Assembly: GCF_000717915.1 (NCBI RefSeq)
Contig: NZ_JOCX01000002.1
Coordinates: forward strand, 310,001-374,000
Direction: 5' to 3'
DNA: 64,000 nucleotides
Source of the DNA: Streptomyces sp. NRRL S-244
GTDB lineage: Bacteria > Actinomycetota > Actinomycetes > Streptomycetales > Streptomycetaceae
Shown piece by piece: positions 23,929 through 32,995 of this stretch (positions within the stretch are counted from its first letter, which is position 1; each line of letters begins with the position of its first letter). The translations under genes were made by a program, and so were the position numbers. The notes beneath the pieces are model-generated. The model saw only the letters and a list, made by a program, of their open reading frames with translations, ran no database searches and was not told the DNA's origin.

Positions 23929-24582
23929 CTAGAGGCCCAACTCCTGGGCCAGCACGGCCGCCTGGACCCGGCTGCGCAGCTCCAGCTTCCCCAGCAACCT
24001 GCTGACGTGCGTCTTCACCGTCGCCTCCGCCATCTCCAGCCGGACCGCGATCTCCGCGTTCGAGAGCCCCTCGCCCAGGCAGCCGAGCACCTCCCGCTCC
24101 CGCCGCGTCAGCGAGGCCACCGCCGCGGCCGTCTCCGGCGCCACCGGGGCCTTCACGGGCCGCGGAGCCGCGAACTCGGCGATCAGCCGCCGGGTCACCG
24201 CCGGGGCGATCAGGCCCTCCCCGCGCGCGACCGTCCGTACCGCCTCGATCAGCTCCGCCGCGTCCGCGTTCTTCAGCAGGAAGCCCGCCGCCCCCGCGCG
24301 CAGGGCGCCGAACACGTACTCGTCCAGATCGAAGGTGGTGAGGACCAGGACGTCCGCCAGCCCCTCCGCGACCACCTGGCGGGTCGCCGACACCCCGTCG
24401 AGCCGCGGCATCTGCACGTCCATGAGGACGAGGTCCGGGCGCAGCTCCCGCGCCAGGCGCACCGCCTCCTCCCCGTCCGCCGCCTCGCCCACGACCTCGA
24501 CGTCGCCCGCGCTGCGCAGGATCAGCACCAGCCCGGCCCGTACGGCCCTCTGGTCCTCGGCCACCACCACCCGGATGCTCAT
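23929..24582 (-). CDS. chiR: NarL/LuxR-type response regulator (ChiR-like)
   Basis: The 217-residue product has a receiver domain: acidic pair VVVAEDQ at the start, phospho-acceptor Asp in PDLVLMDVQMPRLDG near residue 54, and Lys in FLLKNAD near 105. A C-terminal LuxR helix-turn-helix follows (LTRREREVLGCLGEGLSNAEIA, then ATVKTHVSRLLGKL). The start overlaps the kinase stop by four bases. The chitinase begins 168 bases further on, on the same strand, as with chiSR-chiC of S. coelicolor. The symbol rests on that position. Confidence 0.88.
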   Translation of the reverse strand: MSIRVVVAEDQRAVRAGLVLILRSAGDVEVVGEAADGEEAVRLARELRPDLVLMDVQMPRLDGVSATRQVVAEGLADVLVLTTFDLDEYVFGALRAGAAGFLLKNADAAELIEAVRTVARGEGLIAPAVTRRLIAEFAAPRPVKAPVAPETAAAVASLTRREREVLGCLGEGLSNAEIAVRLEMAEATVKTHVSRLLGKLELRSRVQAAVLAQELGL

Positions 24583-25790
24583 CCGGCCACCGCCTTCTCC
24601 TCCGCGGGCAGCTCCGCCCGCACCAGCCACACCGATCCCGTACGGCCCGCCGCGAACTCCCCGCCCAGCAGCTCCGTCCGCTCCCGCATGCCGATCAGCC
24701 CGGCCCCCGAGCCGGGGGCGCGGGGGCCCGGCCGGTCCCCGTACGGGGACTCCACCCGTACGGTCAACAGCCCGTCCGCCCGCGTCACGCACACCCGGAC
24801 CGTGCCCGGGGCGGCGTGCTTGAGGGTGTTCGTCAGCGACTCCTGGACGATCCGGTACGCCGCGAGCTCCACGGGCGCCGGCAACTGCCCCCCGGGCGGC
24901 CGGTCGTCGAGCAGTACGAAGTCCAGCCCGCTCGCGGCGCCGTTGACACGGGCCTGCCCCAGCAGCGCGTCGAGCCCGTCGAGGGAGGGCGTGGCGACCG
25001 CCTCCTGCTCGGCGCCCGCGTCCCGCAGCAGCCCGATCAGGCGGCGCATCTCGGCCAGCCCCTGCACGCTGTTCTCCCGGATCACCCCGAGGGCCTCCCG
25101 GCTCGTCCCGGGGGAGTCGATGGACAGCGCGGCCGTGGAGTGGATGGCGATGGCGGAGAGGTGGTTGGCCACCATGTCGTGCAGCTCGCGGGCCATCCGG
25201 GCGCGCTCGGCGACGACGGCCTGGCTGCGGTCCATTTCGGCCAGCAGCGCGGTCTGCTCGGCGCGCAGCCGGGCGGCCTCGGCGGCCTCGCGGTGGTTGC
25301 GCAGGGTGGCGCCGGTCAGGGCCGGGCCGAAGCAGACGATGCCGGTGATCACGCCGATCATCAGGGCCTGCGGGGTGCGCAGCCAGGCCACGGAGGCGAT
25401 GGTGACGGTGATGGTGATCAGGCCGGTGGAGACCGGGAGCCGCCGGGCCATGGCGGGTTTGCCGTAGACGACGGCCGCGTACATCAGGTCCGTGAAGATC
25501 AGGACGGTGCCCAGATTCCCCACGGTGAACTGGTCGGCGATCACCCCCACGGTGCCGACGGCCAGCGTGGTGTTGGGCGCCGTGCGGCGCAGCAGCTCCA
25601 TCGGACCGAGCGCGAGGAGCGGGACCAGGGCGGCCCACGGGGGGAAGAAGTGCCGGTTGCTCGTGCTGTAGATGCCGAGCGACCAGAGCAGCAGCCCCGC
25701 GAGCACGCTGAACACCGCGAGGAGGACGTCGTCGCGGTGGGGGCGGAAGATCTTGGTCCGCTCGGTCGGGGCCGGCTTGATCGGGGTCAC
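24579..25790 (-). CDS. chiS: Sensor histidine kinase (ChiS-like)
   Basis: The 403-residue product has about five membrane segments in the first 170 residues with little extracellular sequence. A short coiled coil leads to the HisKA_3 box ERARMARELHDMVANHLS (phospho-His near 205) and the ATPase domain, with AYRIVQESLTNTLKHA and GAGLIGMRERTELLGG. It phosphorylates the response regulator encoded next (ATGA overlap). GTG 25790 (VTPIKPAPTER) is chosen as the start before the first helix; the frame is open further upstream to 26000 but overlaps the divergent gene. The signal is presumably chitin-derived, by position only. Confidence 0.85.
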   Translation of the reverse strand: MTPIKPAPTERTKIFRPHRDDVLLAVFSVLAGLLLWSLGIYSTSNRHFFPPWAALVPLLALGPMELLRRTAPNTTLAVGTVGVIADQFTVGNLGTVLIFTDLMYAAVVYGKPAMARRLPVSTGLITITVTIASVAWLRTPQALMIGVITGIVCFGPALTGATLRNHREAAEAARLRAEQTALLAEMDRSQAVVAERARMARELHDMVANHLSAIAIHSTAALSIDSPGTSREALGVIRENSVQGLAEMRRLIGLLRDAGAEQEAVATPSLDGLDALLGQARVNGAASGLDFVLLDDRPPGGQLPAPVELAAYRIVQESLTNTLKHAAPGTVRVCVTRADGLLTVRVESPYGDRPGPRAPGSGAGLIGMRERTELLGGEFAAGRTGSVWLVRAELPAEEKAVAG

Positions 25791-25977
25791 GGTCCCATCC
25801 AACAGGGTGGGGGAGGGCCGGGCGTCGCCGCCGGGGCGGAGGCCGGCCGGGTCGGCACTACACCGAAGGATGCAGTCGCGGTTCGTCACCGGCGACGACG
25901 AAGCGGTGCGGATCGGGCGGGAGGCTGGATCCAGTGGTTGTCGGAAGGTCGCAAACGGCAACGGAAGGGAGAATCCG

Positions 25978-26547
25978 GTGCTCGTCGCACTGATCATCAC
26001 CTGCGAGGTCGGCTTCTGGGTGCTGCTGGCCGGCGGACTGGCGCTGCGCTACCTGGCGAAGATGCCGAGGCTGGGGGCGGCGGTCCTGCTGTGCGAGCCG
26101 CTGCTGGAGCTGGTCCTGCTGGTGGCCTCCGCCGTGGACCTCAAGAACGGGGGCGAGCCGAGCTGGAAGCACGGTCTGGCCGCGCTGTACATCGGTTACA
26201 CCGTCGGCTACGGCCACTACACGGTGAAGTGGCTCGACCGGCACGCGGCGTACCGCCTCGCCGGGGGCCCGAAGCCGCCCGGCCCGAAGTACGGCAGGGC
26301 CAGGGCGGTCCACGAGTGGAAGCTGTGGATCCGCACGCTGGCCGCGGCGGCCGTCGCGCTCGGGCTGCTCCAGGGCGCGATCTGGTACGTGGGCGACGCG
26401 GCCGACACCGGCAGCCTGCAGAGCTGGCAGTACGTCGCCCTGCGCGTGCTCGGCATCCAGGCCGTCATCGCCGCCACCTATACGTTCTGGCCGCGCAAGC
26501 CTCCCGCGGCCCAGCCGCAGGAGGAACGGGCGGGGGCCGAGCGCTAG
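25978..26547 (+). CDS. Conserved integral membrane protein
   Basis: I do not recognise a characterised family. The 189-residue product has about five hydrophobic segments (LVALIITCEVGFWVLLAGGLAL, VLLCEPLLELVLLVASAV, LAALYIGYTVGYGHY and others), a cytoplasmic basic loop and a charged C-terminal tail. GTG 25978 follows GGAAGGGA. It is divergent from the kinase gene and its stop overlaps, tail to tail, the stop of the adenosyltransferase gene by four bases. Confidence 0.75.
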   Translation: MLVALIITCEVGFWVLLAGGLALRYLAKMPRLGAAVLLCEPLLELVLLVASAVDLKNGGEPSWKHGLAALYIGYTVGYGHYTVKWLDRHAAYRLAGGPKPPGPKYGRARAVHEWKLWIRTLAAAAVALGLLQGAIWYVGDAADTGSLQSWQYVALRVLGIQAVIAATYTFWPRKPPAAQPQEERAGAER

Positions 26548-27116
26548 CGCTCGCCGCCGGGCACCCAGAGGACGTCGCCGACCTCCTTGTTGGCCGTACG
26601 GGCCAGAATGAAGAGGAGGTCGGAGAGGCGGTTGAGGTAGGTCGCGGTCAGCGGGTTCATCACCTCGCCGTGCACCTCCAGGGCCGCCCAGGTGGAGCGC
26701 TCGGCGCGGCGGACCACGGTGCAGGCCTGGTGCAGCAGGGCCGCGCCGGGGGTGCCGCCGGGGAGGATGAAGCTGCGCAGCTTCTCCAGCCGCTCGTTGA
26801 AGGTGTCGCAGTCGGCTTCGAGCTTGTCGACGTAGAACTGCTCGACGCGCAGCGGCGGGTACTCGGGGTTCTCGATGACCGGAGTGCAGAGGTCGGCGCC
26901 GACGTCGAACAGGTCGTTCTGCACCCGTACCAGGACCTTCACGACATCCTCCGGCAGCCCGCCGAGGGCGATCGCCGTGCCGATGGCCGCGTTGGCCTCG
27001 TTGGCGTCGGCGTAGGCGGAGATCCGCAGGTCGGTCTTGGCCGTCCGGCTCATGTCGCCGAGAGCGGTCGTGCCCTTGTCGCCGGTGCGGGTGTAGATGC
27101 GCGTGAGGTTCACCAT
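26544..27116 (-). CDS. Cob(I)alamin adenosyltransferase, PduO type
   Basis: This enzyme attaches the adenosyl group of ATP to cob(I)alamin and delivers coenzyme B12. The 190-residue product has the ATP-binding N terminus TRIYTRTGDKGTTALGD and the motif PGGTPGAALLHQACTVVRRAER, with the conserved Arg and Glu, near residue 120. It ends with NRLSDLLFILAR. ATG 27116 opens the conserved reading. It is convergent with the membrane protein gene. It could serve isobutyryl-CoA mutase (encoded at 60,380) and other B12 enzymes. Confidence 0.93.
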   Translation of the reverse strand: MVNLTRIYTRTGDKGTTALGDMSRTAKTDLRISAYADANEANAAIGTAIALGGLPEDVVKVLVRVQNDLFDVGADLCTPVIENPEYPPLRVEQFYVDKLEADCDTFNERLEKLRSFILPGGTPGAALLHQACTVVRRAERSTWAALEVHGEVMNPLTATYLNRLSDLLFILARTANKEVGDVLWVPGGER

Positions 27117-27270
27117 GCGGCCAGCCTAGTGAGCCGGGCCGGAATATCGCACGCGGACCTCTCGGCGGCGCCGCTCGGCCGCCGCCGGGCGAACTGGCTG
27201 CGGCCGGGCGGATGCTGGGCCGGATCGGTGTGATGTCCGTCAGTTGAGACGTGACGCGTGTTACTTCGCG

Positions 27271-27299
27271 GTCACACGAACCCCCGCTGGCGCTAGTCT
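27271..27299 (+). promoter_or_regulatory. Candidate promoter of the dehydrogenase gene
   Basis: GTCACA (27271-27276), 17 bases, TAGTCT (27294-27299). GTGAC at 27251-27255 and GTCAC at 27271-27275 form a split dyad over the -35 region that might be an operator. The rest of the 234-base gap from 27117 shows nothing clear. Confidence 0.45.
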
Positions 27300-27350
27300 C
27301 CGCCGGAGAGGCTACGAGACTGGGCCGTATGGAAGAACGTGGGGTGTGCA

Positions 27351-28199
27351 GTGGCTGGGAAGCTCGCCGTCATCGGTGCCGGACTGATGGGTTCCGGGAT
27401 CGCTCAGGTCTCCGCTCAGGCGGGGTGGGACGTCGTACTGCGTGATGTCACCGACGCCGCGCTGACCCGCGGCACCGACGGCATCAAGGCCTCGTACGAC
27501 AAGTTCGTCTCCAAGGGCAGGATGACGGCCGAGGACGCCGAGGCCGCGCTCGCCCGCATCAAGACCACCACCGACCTCGACGCGGTCGCCGACGCCGACA
27601 TCGTCGTCGAGGCCGTCTTCGAGAAGCTCGAGGTCAAGCACGAGATCTTCCGCGCGCTCGACAAGCTCGTACGGGACGACGCGATCCTCGCGTCCAACAC
27701 CTCCGCCATCCCGATCACCAAGATCGCGGCCGTGACGGAGCGTCCGGAGCGCGTCGTCGGCGCGCACTTCTTCTCTCCCGTCCCGATGATGCAGCTCTGC
27801 GAGCTCGTCCGCGGCTACAAGACGAGCGACGAGACCCTCGCCGCCACCCGCGCGTTCGCCGAGTCCGTCGGCAAGACCTGCATCGTCGTCAACCGCGACG
27901 TCGCCGGGTTCGTGACGACCCGTCTGATCTCCGCCCTGGTCGTCGAAGCCGCGAAGCTGTACGAATCGGGCGTGGCCTCCGCCGAGGACATCGACATCGC
28001 CTGCAAGCTGGGCTTCGGTCACGCCATGGGGCCGCTCGCCACCGCCGACCTCACCGGCGTCGACATCCTGCTGCACGCCACCAGCAACATCTACACCGAG
28101 TCCCAGGACGAGAAGTTCGCGCCGCCGGAGCTCATGCGCCGCATGGTGGACGCCGGCGACATCGGCCGCAAGAGCGGTCAGGGCTTCTACAAGCACTGA
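27351..28199 (+). CDS. 3-hydroxybutyryl-CoA dehydrogenase
   Basis: This enzyme oxidises 3-hydroxyacyl-CoA to 3-ketoacyl-CoA, or the reverse, with NAD(P). The 282-residue product has the dinucleotide motif LAVIGAGLMGSGIAQ at the N terminus. The family signature, including the catalytic His, is VVGAHFFSPVPMMQLCELVRG near residue 137, and DVAGFVTTRL follows. GTG 27351 (VAGKLAVIG) is the likely start; GTG 27339 is an alternative. With the thiolase at 45,161 it could build C4 units for isobutyryl-CoA mutase. It is a single gene with its own promoter. Confidence 0.92.
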   Translation: MAGKLAVIGAGLMGSGIAQVSAQAGWDVVLRDVTDAALTRGTDGIKASYDKFVSKGRMTAEDAEAALARIKTTTDLDAVADADIVVEAVFEKLEVKHEIFRALDKLVRDDAILASNTSAIPITKIAAVTERPERVVGAHFFSPVPMMQLCELVRGYKTSDETLAATRAFAESVGKTCIVVNRDVAGFVTTRLISALVVEAAKLYESGVASAEDIDIACKLGFGHAMGPLATADLTGVDILLHATSNIYTESQDEKFAPPELMRRMVDAGDIGRKSGQGFYKH

Positions 28200-28371
28200 A
28201 GCGACACTGAGCGCCAGTTCGAATATCCGCACCCGCACGGGTGAATTAGGTATCGGTTCGCTCACGGTCGGCAACCTCGCTGCCCGAACGGCAGTCAGAT
28301 GCAGTGAGAGTTGCCGACCGCGGACCAGTCGGATCCCTACGTACCCGTACCCAGGACTGCCGGGAGCACAT

Positions 28372-28695
28372 ATGCACATCAGGGGCGACCACGCCGAACT
28401 CGCTGTCGGGGGCCGCCTCGACGTGCGCAGCGCGGCGGACGCCCGTACGGCCCTCCACACCGCCCTCGACGACGGCCACGGCGACCTCGTGCTGGACCTC
28501 ACCGGTCTCGACTCCTGGGACGCGACCGGCCTCGGCGTGATCATGGGAGCCCACCGGCGGGCCGGCCGGACCGGCCGACGTCTCGTCCTGCGCGGGGTGC
28601 CGCCGCAGATGCAGCGCCTCCTCGTGGCCACCCGGCTGCACCGCATCCTCGCGATCGAGGGCGGGCTGGAAGCGGAATCCCTCCCGAGGGTCTGA
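28372..28695 (+). CDS. STAS-domain protein without the phospho-serine
   Basis: The 107-residue product is one STAS domain like anti-sigma factor antagonists (RsbV, SpoIIAA, BldG). Those carry D-S-S/T-G-L-G with the Ser phosphorylated by an anti-sigma kinase. Here the loop reads LDSWDATGLGVIMG, so the acceptor is Ala and only the following Thr remains. It may bind its partner constitutively, or be controlled through Thr. ATG 28372 follows GGGAG. No kinase gene of the RsbW type is nearby. The next gene, a membrane-anchored NTPase on the same strand, is a possible partner by position only. Confidence 0.85.
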   Translation: MHIRGDHAELAVGGRLDVRSAADARTALHTALDDGHGDLVLDLTGLDSWDATGLGVIMGAHRRAGRTGRRLVLRGVPPQMQRLLVATRLHRILAIEGGLEAESLPRV

Positions 28696-28886
28696 CGCGG
28701 CCGCCGTCCACCCTTCCTGCGGAAACGTAACGGTCCGGTGGTGATGGCACCCCTGCGGTTCCGTGCACGACCTGGCACCGTCTAGGGTTCGGGCGGAAAC
28801 CGGACCCGTAGCGACAGCGGAATGTGCGAAGGCCGGACGGTACGACACGACGGCTACGGCGCAGAGCGCGATCGGGGGACTAGGTC

Positions 28887-31352
28887 ATGGACCGCACGCA
28901 GGGGCAGCCCGAACCGGTGGAGCAGCCCGCGACGGCACCCGTGCCTCCGGCGAAGACGAAGGCGACGGCGCCCGCGCCCGCGGCGACGGCTTCCGCGCCG
29001 CCCGCACCGGCCGCCGCAGGCCCCGCCGTCGCGCGCGTCGTCACCCTCACCGCCGGGGACTTCACGCTCACCGTGAACCCCGTCGACGGCAGCGAGATCG
29101 AACCGCGCCGACCCGGCACCGGCGGCAGCGCCCCCGCCAAGCGCGCCGCCGCCGACCGCGCCGCCCGGGACGCCGCCGCGCGGCCGCCCCTCCTGCCCGG
29201 CCCCGCCGCCCCGGCCCCGCCGCTCCTCGCCCGCGAGGAGGAGCGCGAGCGCCTCGTACGGCTGCTGGGCCGCGGCCGCTCCGTACGGCTGACCGGACCC
29301 GCCGGCTCCGGCCGCAGCGCCCTGCTCGACGCGGTCGCCGCCGACTGCGCGCGGCTGGCGCCCGACGGCGTCGTACGGCTCAGCGGGTACGGGCACCAGC
29401 AGCCCGGCGAGCTGCTGCACGCGCTGTACGCCGCCGTGTACGACGCCTCGCAGGAGCGGCCCGAGCGGACCCAACTCCTCGCCCGCGTACGGGACATCGG
29501 CGCCATCGTGCTCCTCGACGACCTGGAGATGGGCGGCGCCCCCCTCGACGAGCTGCTGCGCGCCACCCCCGAGTGCGCCTACCTGCTGGCCGCCACCCCC
29601 GACACCCGCGCCCCCTCCGACGACTCGCACCTGGAGGAGGTCTTCCTCGCCGGGCTCGGCCGGGCCGACTGCGTGCAGCTGCTGGAAGCGGGCATGGGCC
29701 GGGCGCTGACGGAGGAGGAGACCGCCTGGGCGGGCGACCTGCGGTTCGCGTCCGAGGGGCTGCCGCTGCGCTTCGTCCAGGCGGCGGCGCTGCTGCGCCA
29801 GCGCGACGAGCGAAACCTTTCCTCCGCCGGGGACGACGACGAGGAGCCCGGAGTCTTCGAGGAGCGGCCGCGCGACGCCGCGTTCGTGGCGCTGCCGACG
29901 CTCGCCGAGGGCGCGGCCCCCGCCGAGCTGCTGGCCTCCCGGGTCAGCGAGTCGGCGCGGGCGGCGCTGCGGATCGCGTGCGCGCTGGGCGGGGAGCTCC
30001 CGCACCACGCCCACCTGCCGGCGCTCGTGGGGGACACCCACGCCGACGCGGCGGTCGCGGAACTGCTGGGCTGCGGACTGCTCACCCCGGTCGGCACCCG
30101 CTACCGGCTGGCCGCCGGGGTCGCACGGCAGCTGGAGGAGGCCGGGTACGGGGACACCGCGGCGGAGGAGGCCCGTACGGCCGCCCGCCACTACGCCTGG
30201 TGGACCGGACACGCCTCGGTGACCCCGGAGCGGGTCGCGGCGGAGGCCGACGCGGTGCTGGCTGCGCTGGCCGGCGCGGACGTGGTGGCCGCCGTACTGC
30301 TGGCCCGGACCGCGGCCCCCGCGTTCGCGGCCTCCCGTCACTGGGAGGCGTGGGAGCGGGTGCTGCGCTCGGGGGCCGAGGCCGCGCGGAAGGCGGGAGA
30401 GGTCGCGGAGCAGGCGTACTTCCACCACGAGCTCGGCGTACTCGCGCTGTGCGAGGGGCGCCTGGACCGGGCGCGGGCCGAACTGGAGGCCTCCATAGGC
30501 CTGAAGGGCGCGCTCGCCGACAAGCGGGGCACGGTGGCCGGGCGGCGGGCGCTCGCGCTGGTCACCGACCGGGAGAAGGCGGGGGTGGAGGTGTCGCCGC
30601 CGCTGCGGCTGGAGGCGCCGGCCCCTGCGCCTGCGGGGGCTACAGGGGCCACAGGGGCTGCGGAGGCGGTGACGACGGTGCTGCCCGTGGCGGCGCCCAC
30701 AGCGCCACGGGCGGCAGCGGCGGCACCGGTCGCAGCGGTGGCCGCAGTGGCGCCGGTCGTGCCGGTGATCGGCCGCTCGGAGGCCCCGACGACCCTCACG
30801 GAGGTCTTCGAGGAGGCCTTCCCCCTCACCCCGAAGCCGGCGCCGCCGGTGGCGCCCGCACCCGCGCCCGCGCCGCGCAAGCAGCAGCCGCGCCGCAAGC
30901 CGGTGCTGCTGGCTGCGGCGGGAGCGCTGACGGTGGTGGCACTGGGCACGGTGATGGCCCTGGCGATGACGGGCTCGGACGACGAACCGCAGAGCCCGGC
31001 GGGCGGGGACGGCCCGGCCGTGTCGTCGACGCCGAAGCCCGGGGCGACGGTGCCGGGTGTGCCGGGCACGAGCGGGAACGATCCTGCACCGGATCCGGGA
31101 ACTCCGGCCCCCGAAGCCTCGGATCCGGGATCCCCGGAATCGGCCGTCACCCCGGACCCGAACCAGCCGCCGCGTCCCCCGTCGCGCAAGCCGGCCTCGC
31201 CGCTCCCGTCGCAGAAGCCGTCTCCGACCGGACCGAAGCCCCCGTCGCCGGACCCGACGCCGACGACGCCGACGGCAGATCCCACGCCGCCGGCGCCGAC
31301 TCCGACACCCACCGCGACGGCCACACCGGCCAGCCCGTCGGCGACGGCGTAA
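28887..31352 (+). CDS. Membrane-anchored STAND/AAA-type NTPase with Pro-rich tail
   Basis: I do not recognise a named homologue. The 821-residue product begins with about 110 Ala/Pro-rich residues. An NTPase domain follows, with Walker A GPAGSGRSALLDAV near 136 and Walker B AIVLLDDLE near 206, and then helical, TPR-like sequence to about 560. After a low-complexity linker comes one membrane helix at about 671-693 (VLLAAAGALTVVALGTVMALAM), and a Pro/Ser/Thr-rich tail of about 125 residues would lie outside. It resembles LuxR-type large ATPases without the DNA-binding domain. ATG 28887 follows GGGGGAC. Confidence 0.75.
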   Translation: MDRTQGQPEPVEQPATAPVPPAKTKATAPAPAATASAPPAPAAAGPAVARVVTLTAGDFTLTVNPVDGSEIEPRRPGTGGSAPAKRAAADRAARDAAARPPLLPGPAAPAPPLLAREEERERLVRLLGRGRSVRLTGPAGSGRSALLDAVAADCARLAPDGVVRLSGYGHQQPGELLHALYAAVYDASQERPERTQLLARVRDIGAIVLLDDLEMGGAPLDELLRATPECAYLLAATPDTRAPSDDSHLEEVFLAGLGRADCVQLLEAGMGRALTEEETAWAGDLRFASEGLPLRFVQAAALLRQRDERNLSSAGDDDEEPGVFEERPRDAAFVALPTLAEGAAPAELLASRVSESARAALRIACALGGELPHHAHLPALVGDTHADAAVAELLGCGLLTPVGTRYRLAAGVARQLEEAGYGDTAAEEARTAARHYAWWTGHASVTPERVAAEADAVLAALAGADVVAAVLLARTAAPAFAASRHWEAWERVLRSGAEAARKAGEVAEQAYFHHELGVLALCEGRLDRARAELEASIGLKGALADKRGTVAGRRALALVTDREKAGVEVSPPLRLEAPAPAPAGATGATGAAEAVTTVLPVAAPTAPRAAAAAPVAAVAAVAPVVPVIGRSEAPTTLTEVFEEAFPLTPKPAPPVAPAPAPAPRKQQPRRKPVLLAAAGALTVVALGTVMALAMTGSDDEPQSPAGGDGPAVSSTPKPGATVPGVPGTSGNDPAPDPGTPAPEASDPGSPESAVTPDPNQPPRPPSRKPASPLPSQKPSPTGPKPPSPDPTPTTPTADPTPPAPTPTPTATATPASPSATA

Positions 31353-31384
31353 GCCGCGCCGGGCGGGTCAGGGCGGGCCCGGCC

Positions 31385-31552
31385 GGGTCCGCCCGCGTCC
31401 GTGTCCGTCCGCGTCCGTACGGGTCCGCCCGCGTCCGTGTCCGTCCGCGTCCGTACGGGTCCGCCCGCGTCCGTGTCCGTCCGCGTCCGTACGGGTCCGC
31501 CCGCGTCCGTACGGGTCCGCCCGCGTCCGTACGGGTCCGCCCGCGTCCGTAC
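31385..31552. repeat. 36-bp x3 and 20-bp x3 tandem repeats
   Basis: Three perfect 36-bp units begin at 31385, 31421 and 31457, each opening GGGTCCGCCCGCGTCCGT and closing GTCCGTAC. Three perfect 20-bp units, GGGTCCGCCCGCGTCCGTAC, begin at 31493, 31513 and 31533, then degenerate copies. The 20-bp unit is the 36-bp unit with 16 bases removed. There are no spacers, so it is not a CRISPR. It fills the gap between the convergent NTPase and nucS genes and shows nothing like a classical terminator. Confidence 0.9.
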
Positions 31553-31587
31553 GGGTCCGTCCGGGTCCGCGTCCGCCCGGCCCGCCG

Positions 31588-32259
31588 TCAGAACAGGCGG
31601 AGCTTGTCGTCCTCGATGCCGCGCAGGGCGTTGTAGTCCAGAACCACGCAGTCCATGCCGCGGTCCGTGGCCAGAACGCGGGCCTGGGGCTTGATCTCCT
31701 GGGCCGCGAAGACGCCGCGCACCGGCGCCAGATGCGGGTCCCGGTTCAGGAGTTCCAGATAGCGGGTCAGCTGCTCGACGCCGTCGATCTCGCCGCGCCG
31801 CTTGATCTCCACCGCCACCGTGCCGCCGGAGGCGTCCCGGCACAGGATGTCCACCGGTCCGATCGCCGTCATGTACTCGCGCCGGATCAGCGTGTAGCCG
31901 TCGCCCAGCGTTTCGATGCGGTCCGCCAGGAGCTCCTGGAGGTGTGCTTCCACGCCGTCCTTGATCAGACCCGGGTCGATGCCCAGCTCATGGGAGGAGT
32001 CGTGGAGGACTTCCTCCATGGTGATGATGAGCTTCTCGCCCGCCTTGTTGACGACCGTCCAGACACCGGCCTCGTCCCCGCTCCCCTCCTTGAGGGTGCA
32101 GGGGGGCGACATCCAGTTGAGCGGTTTGTACGCCCGGTCGTCCGCGTGGATCGAGACACTGCCGTCGGCCTTCACGAGGATCAGACGGGGTGCCGAGGGC
32201 AGATGGGCGGTGAGCCGGCCCGCGTAGTCGACGGAGCAGCGGGCAATGACGAGACGCAT
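31588..32259 (-). CDS. nucS: Mismatch-specific endonuclease NucS/EndoMS
   Basis: NucS cuts both strands at G-T, G-G and T-T mismatches and provides mismatch repair in actinobacteria that lack MutS/MutL. The 223-residue product has an N-terminal DNA-binding/dimer domain ([16 protein letters not shown]) and a C-terminal RecB-like nuclease: Asp in [10 protein letters not shown], then [22 protein letters not shown] with the catalytic E-x-K and Gln. The C-terminal LRLF is a possible sliding-clamp motif. ATG 32259 gives the standard length; the frame opens 84 bases earlier without support. Confidence 0.94.
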   Translation of the reverse strand: MRLVIARCSVDYAGRLTAHLPSAPRLILVKADGSVSIHADDRAYKPLNWMSPPCTLKEGSGDEAGVWTVVNKAGEKLIITMEEVLHDSSHELGIDPGLIKDGVEAHLQELLADRIETLGDGYTLIRREYMTAIGPVDILCRDASGGTVAVEIKRRGEIDGVEQLTRYLELLNRDPHLAPVRGVFAAQEIKPQARVLATDRGMDCVVLDYNALRGIEDDKLRLF

Positions 32260-32479
32260 GGTCGGCAACGCTACTCGACGAGAAGGCCTCCACGCGATTC
32301 GCCCCCGAAAGCCCCGTTCGCGGATGGCGCGTTGTATGCGCATTCTCCTGGTGCGGCACCCACGGGGCGCCTACCGTGGTGAGCGGGAGGTGGCGGAGCG
32401 TGCACTCTGCGTCGCGGCCTCCTTCCCTGCCCGTAAGACTCCGGCAACCCAAACGGCCGGGGTCGCGAGAGGAGAACCC

Positions 32480-32872
32480 ATGTCGCTCGACGTCTCACCG
32501 GCCCTACTCGAACAGGCCGAGCGAGGCGAGGTCGACGAAGCCGCTTTCGTCGACTGCGTCCGGACCTCCCTGCCCTTCGCATGGGAGATGATCAGCTCGC
32601 TGGTGGCACAGCTGAAGGTGGACGGTGGAGAGTTCGCCGACAACCAGACGCCGCCGCCCGACGAGCAGGCGCGTGGACAGCTGCTGCGCGCTCTCGCGAG
32701 TGACGCGATACGTGGTGCGCTGCAGCGGCACTTCGGGGTGCGCCTGGCGTTCCAGAACTGCCACCGGGTGGCCGTGTTCCCGCTGGATCCCTCGTCGGAC
32801 GACCGGCTCGCCAAGTTCACTTCGATCCGCGGCCAGCTGCTCAACCAGTCGCCCGAGCTCCGGGACTGCTGA
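32480..32872 (+). CDS. SCO5389-family conserved protein
   Basis: This small soluble protein, widely conserved in Streptomyces, has no known function. The 130-residue product is acidic in the first half (LLEQAERGEVDEAAFVDCVRTSLPFAWEMI) and ends NQSPELRDC. There is no signal, membrane helix or metal motif. ATG 32480 follows GAGAGGAGA. It is divergent from nucS with a 220-base gap in which I see no clear operator. Confidence 0.8.
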   Translation: MSLDVSPALLEQAERGEVDEAAFVDCVRTSLPFAWEMISSLVAQLKVDGGEFADNQTPPPDEQARGQLLRALASDAIRGALQRHFGVRLAFQNCHRVAVFPLDPSSDDRLAKFTSIRGQLLNQSPELRDC

Positions 32873-32946
32873 CCGTACGACCCGTATGACCCGCATGACA
32901 TGCCTGACGTGCAATGACATGCACAAGATCAGCACGACCGTACTTC

Positions 32947-32994
32947 GCTGCCGCTCCGTATCGGGGGAGGTGCCATTGATACCGGGGCGGCAGC
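32947..32994. terminator. Terminator between convergent genes
   Basis: GCTGCCGCTCCGTATC (32947-32962) pairs with GATACCGGGGCGGCAGC (32978-32994) apart from one mismatch and one bulge. It ends one base before the stop codon of the minus-strand gene. Confidence 0.65.
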
Positions 32995-32995
32995 T

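Noticed and set aside
31385..31552. CRISPR array
   Set aside because: Units are contiguous without spacers and have two lengths; no cas genes are near.
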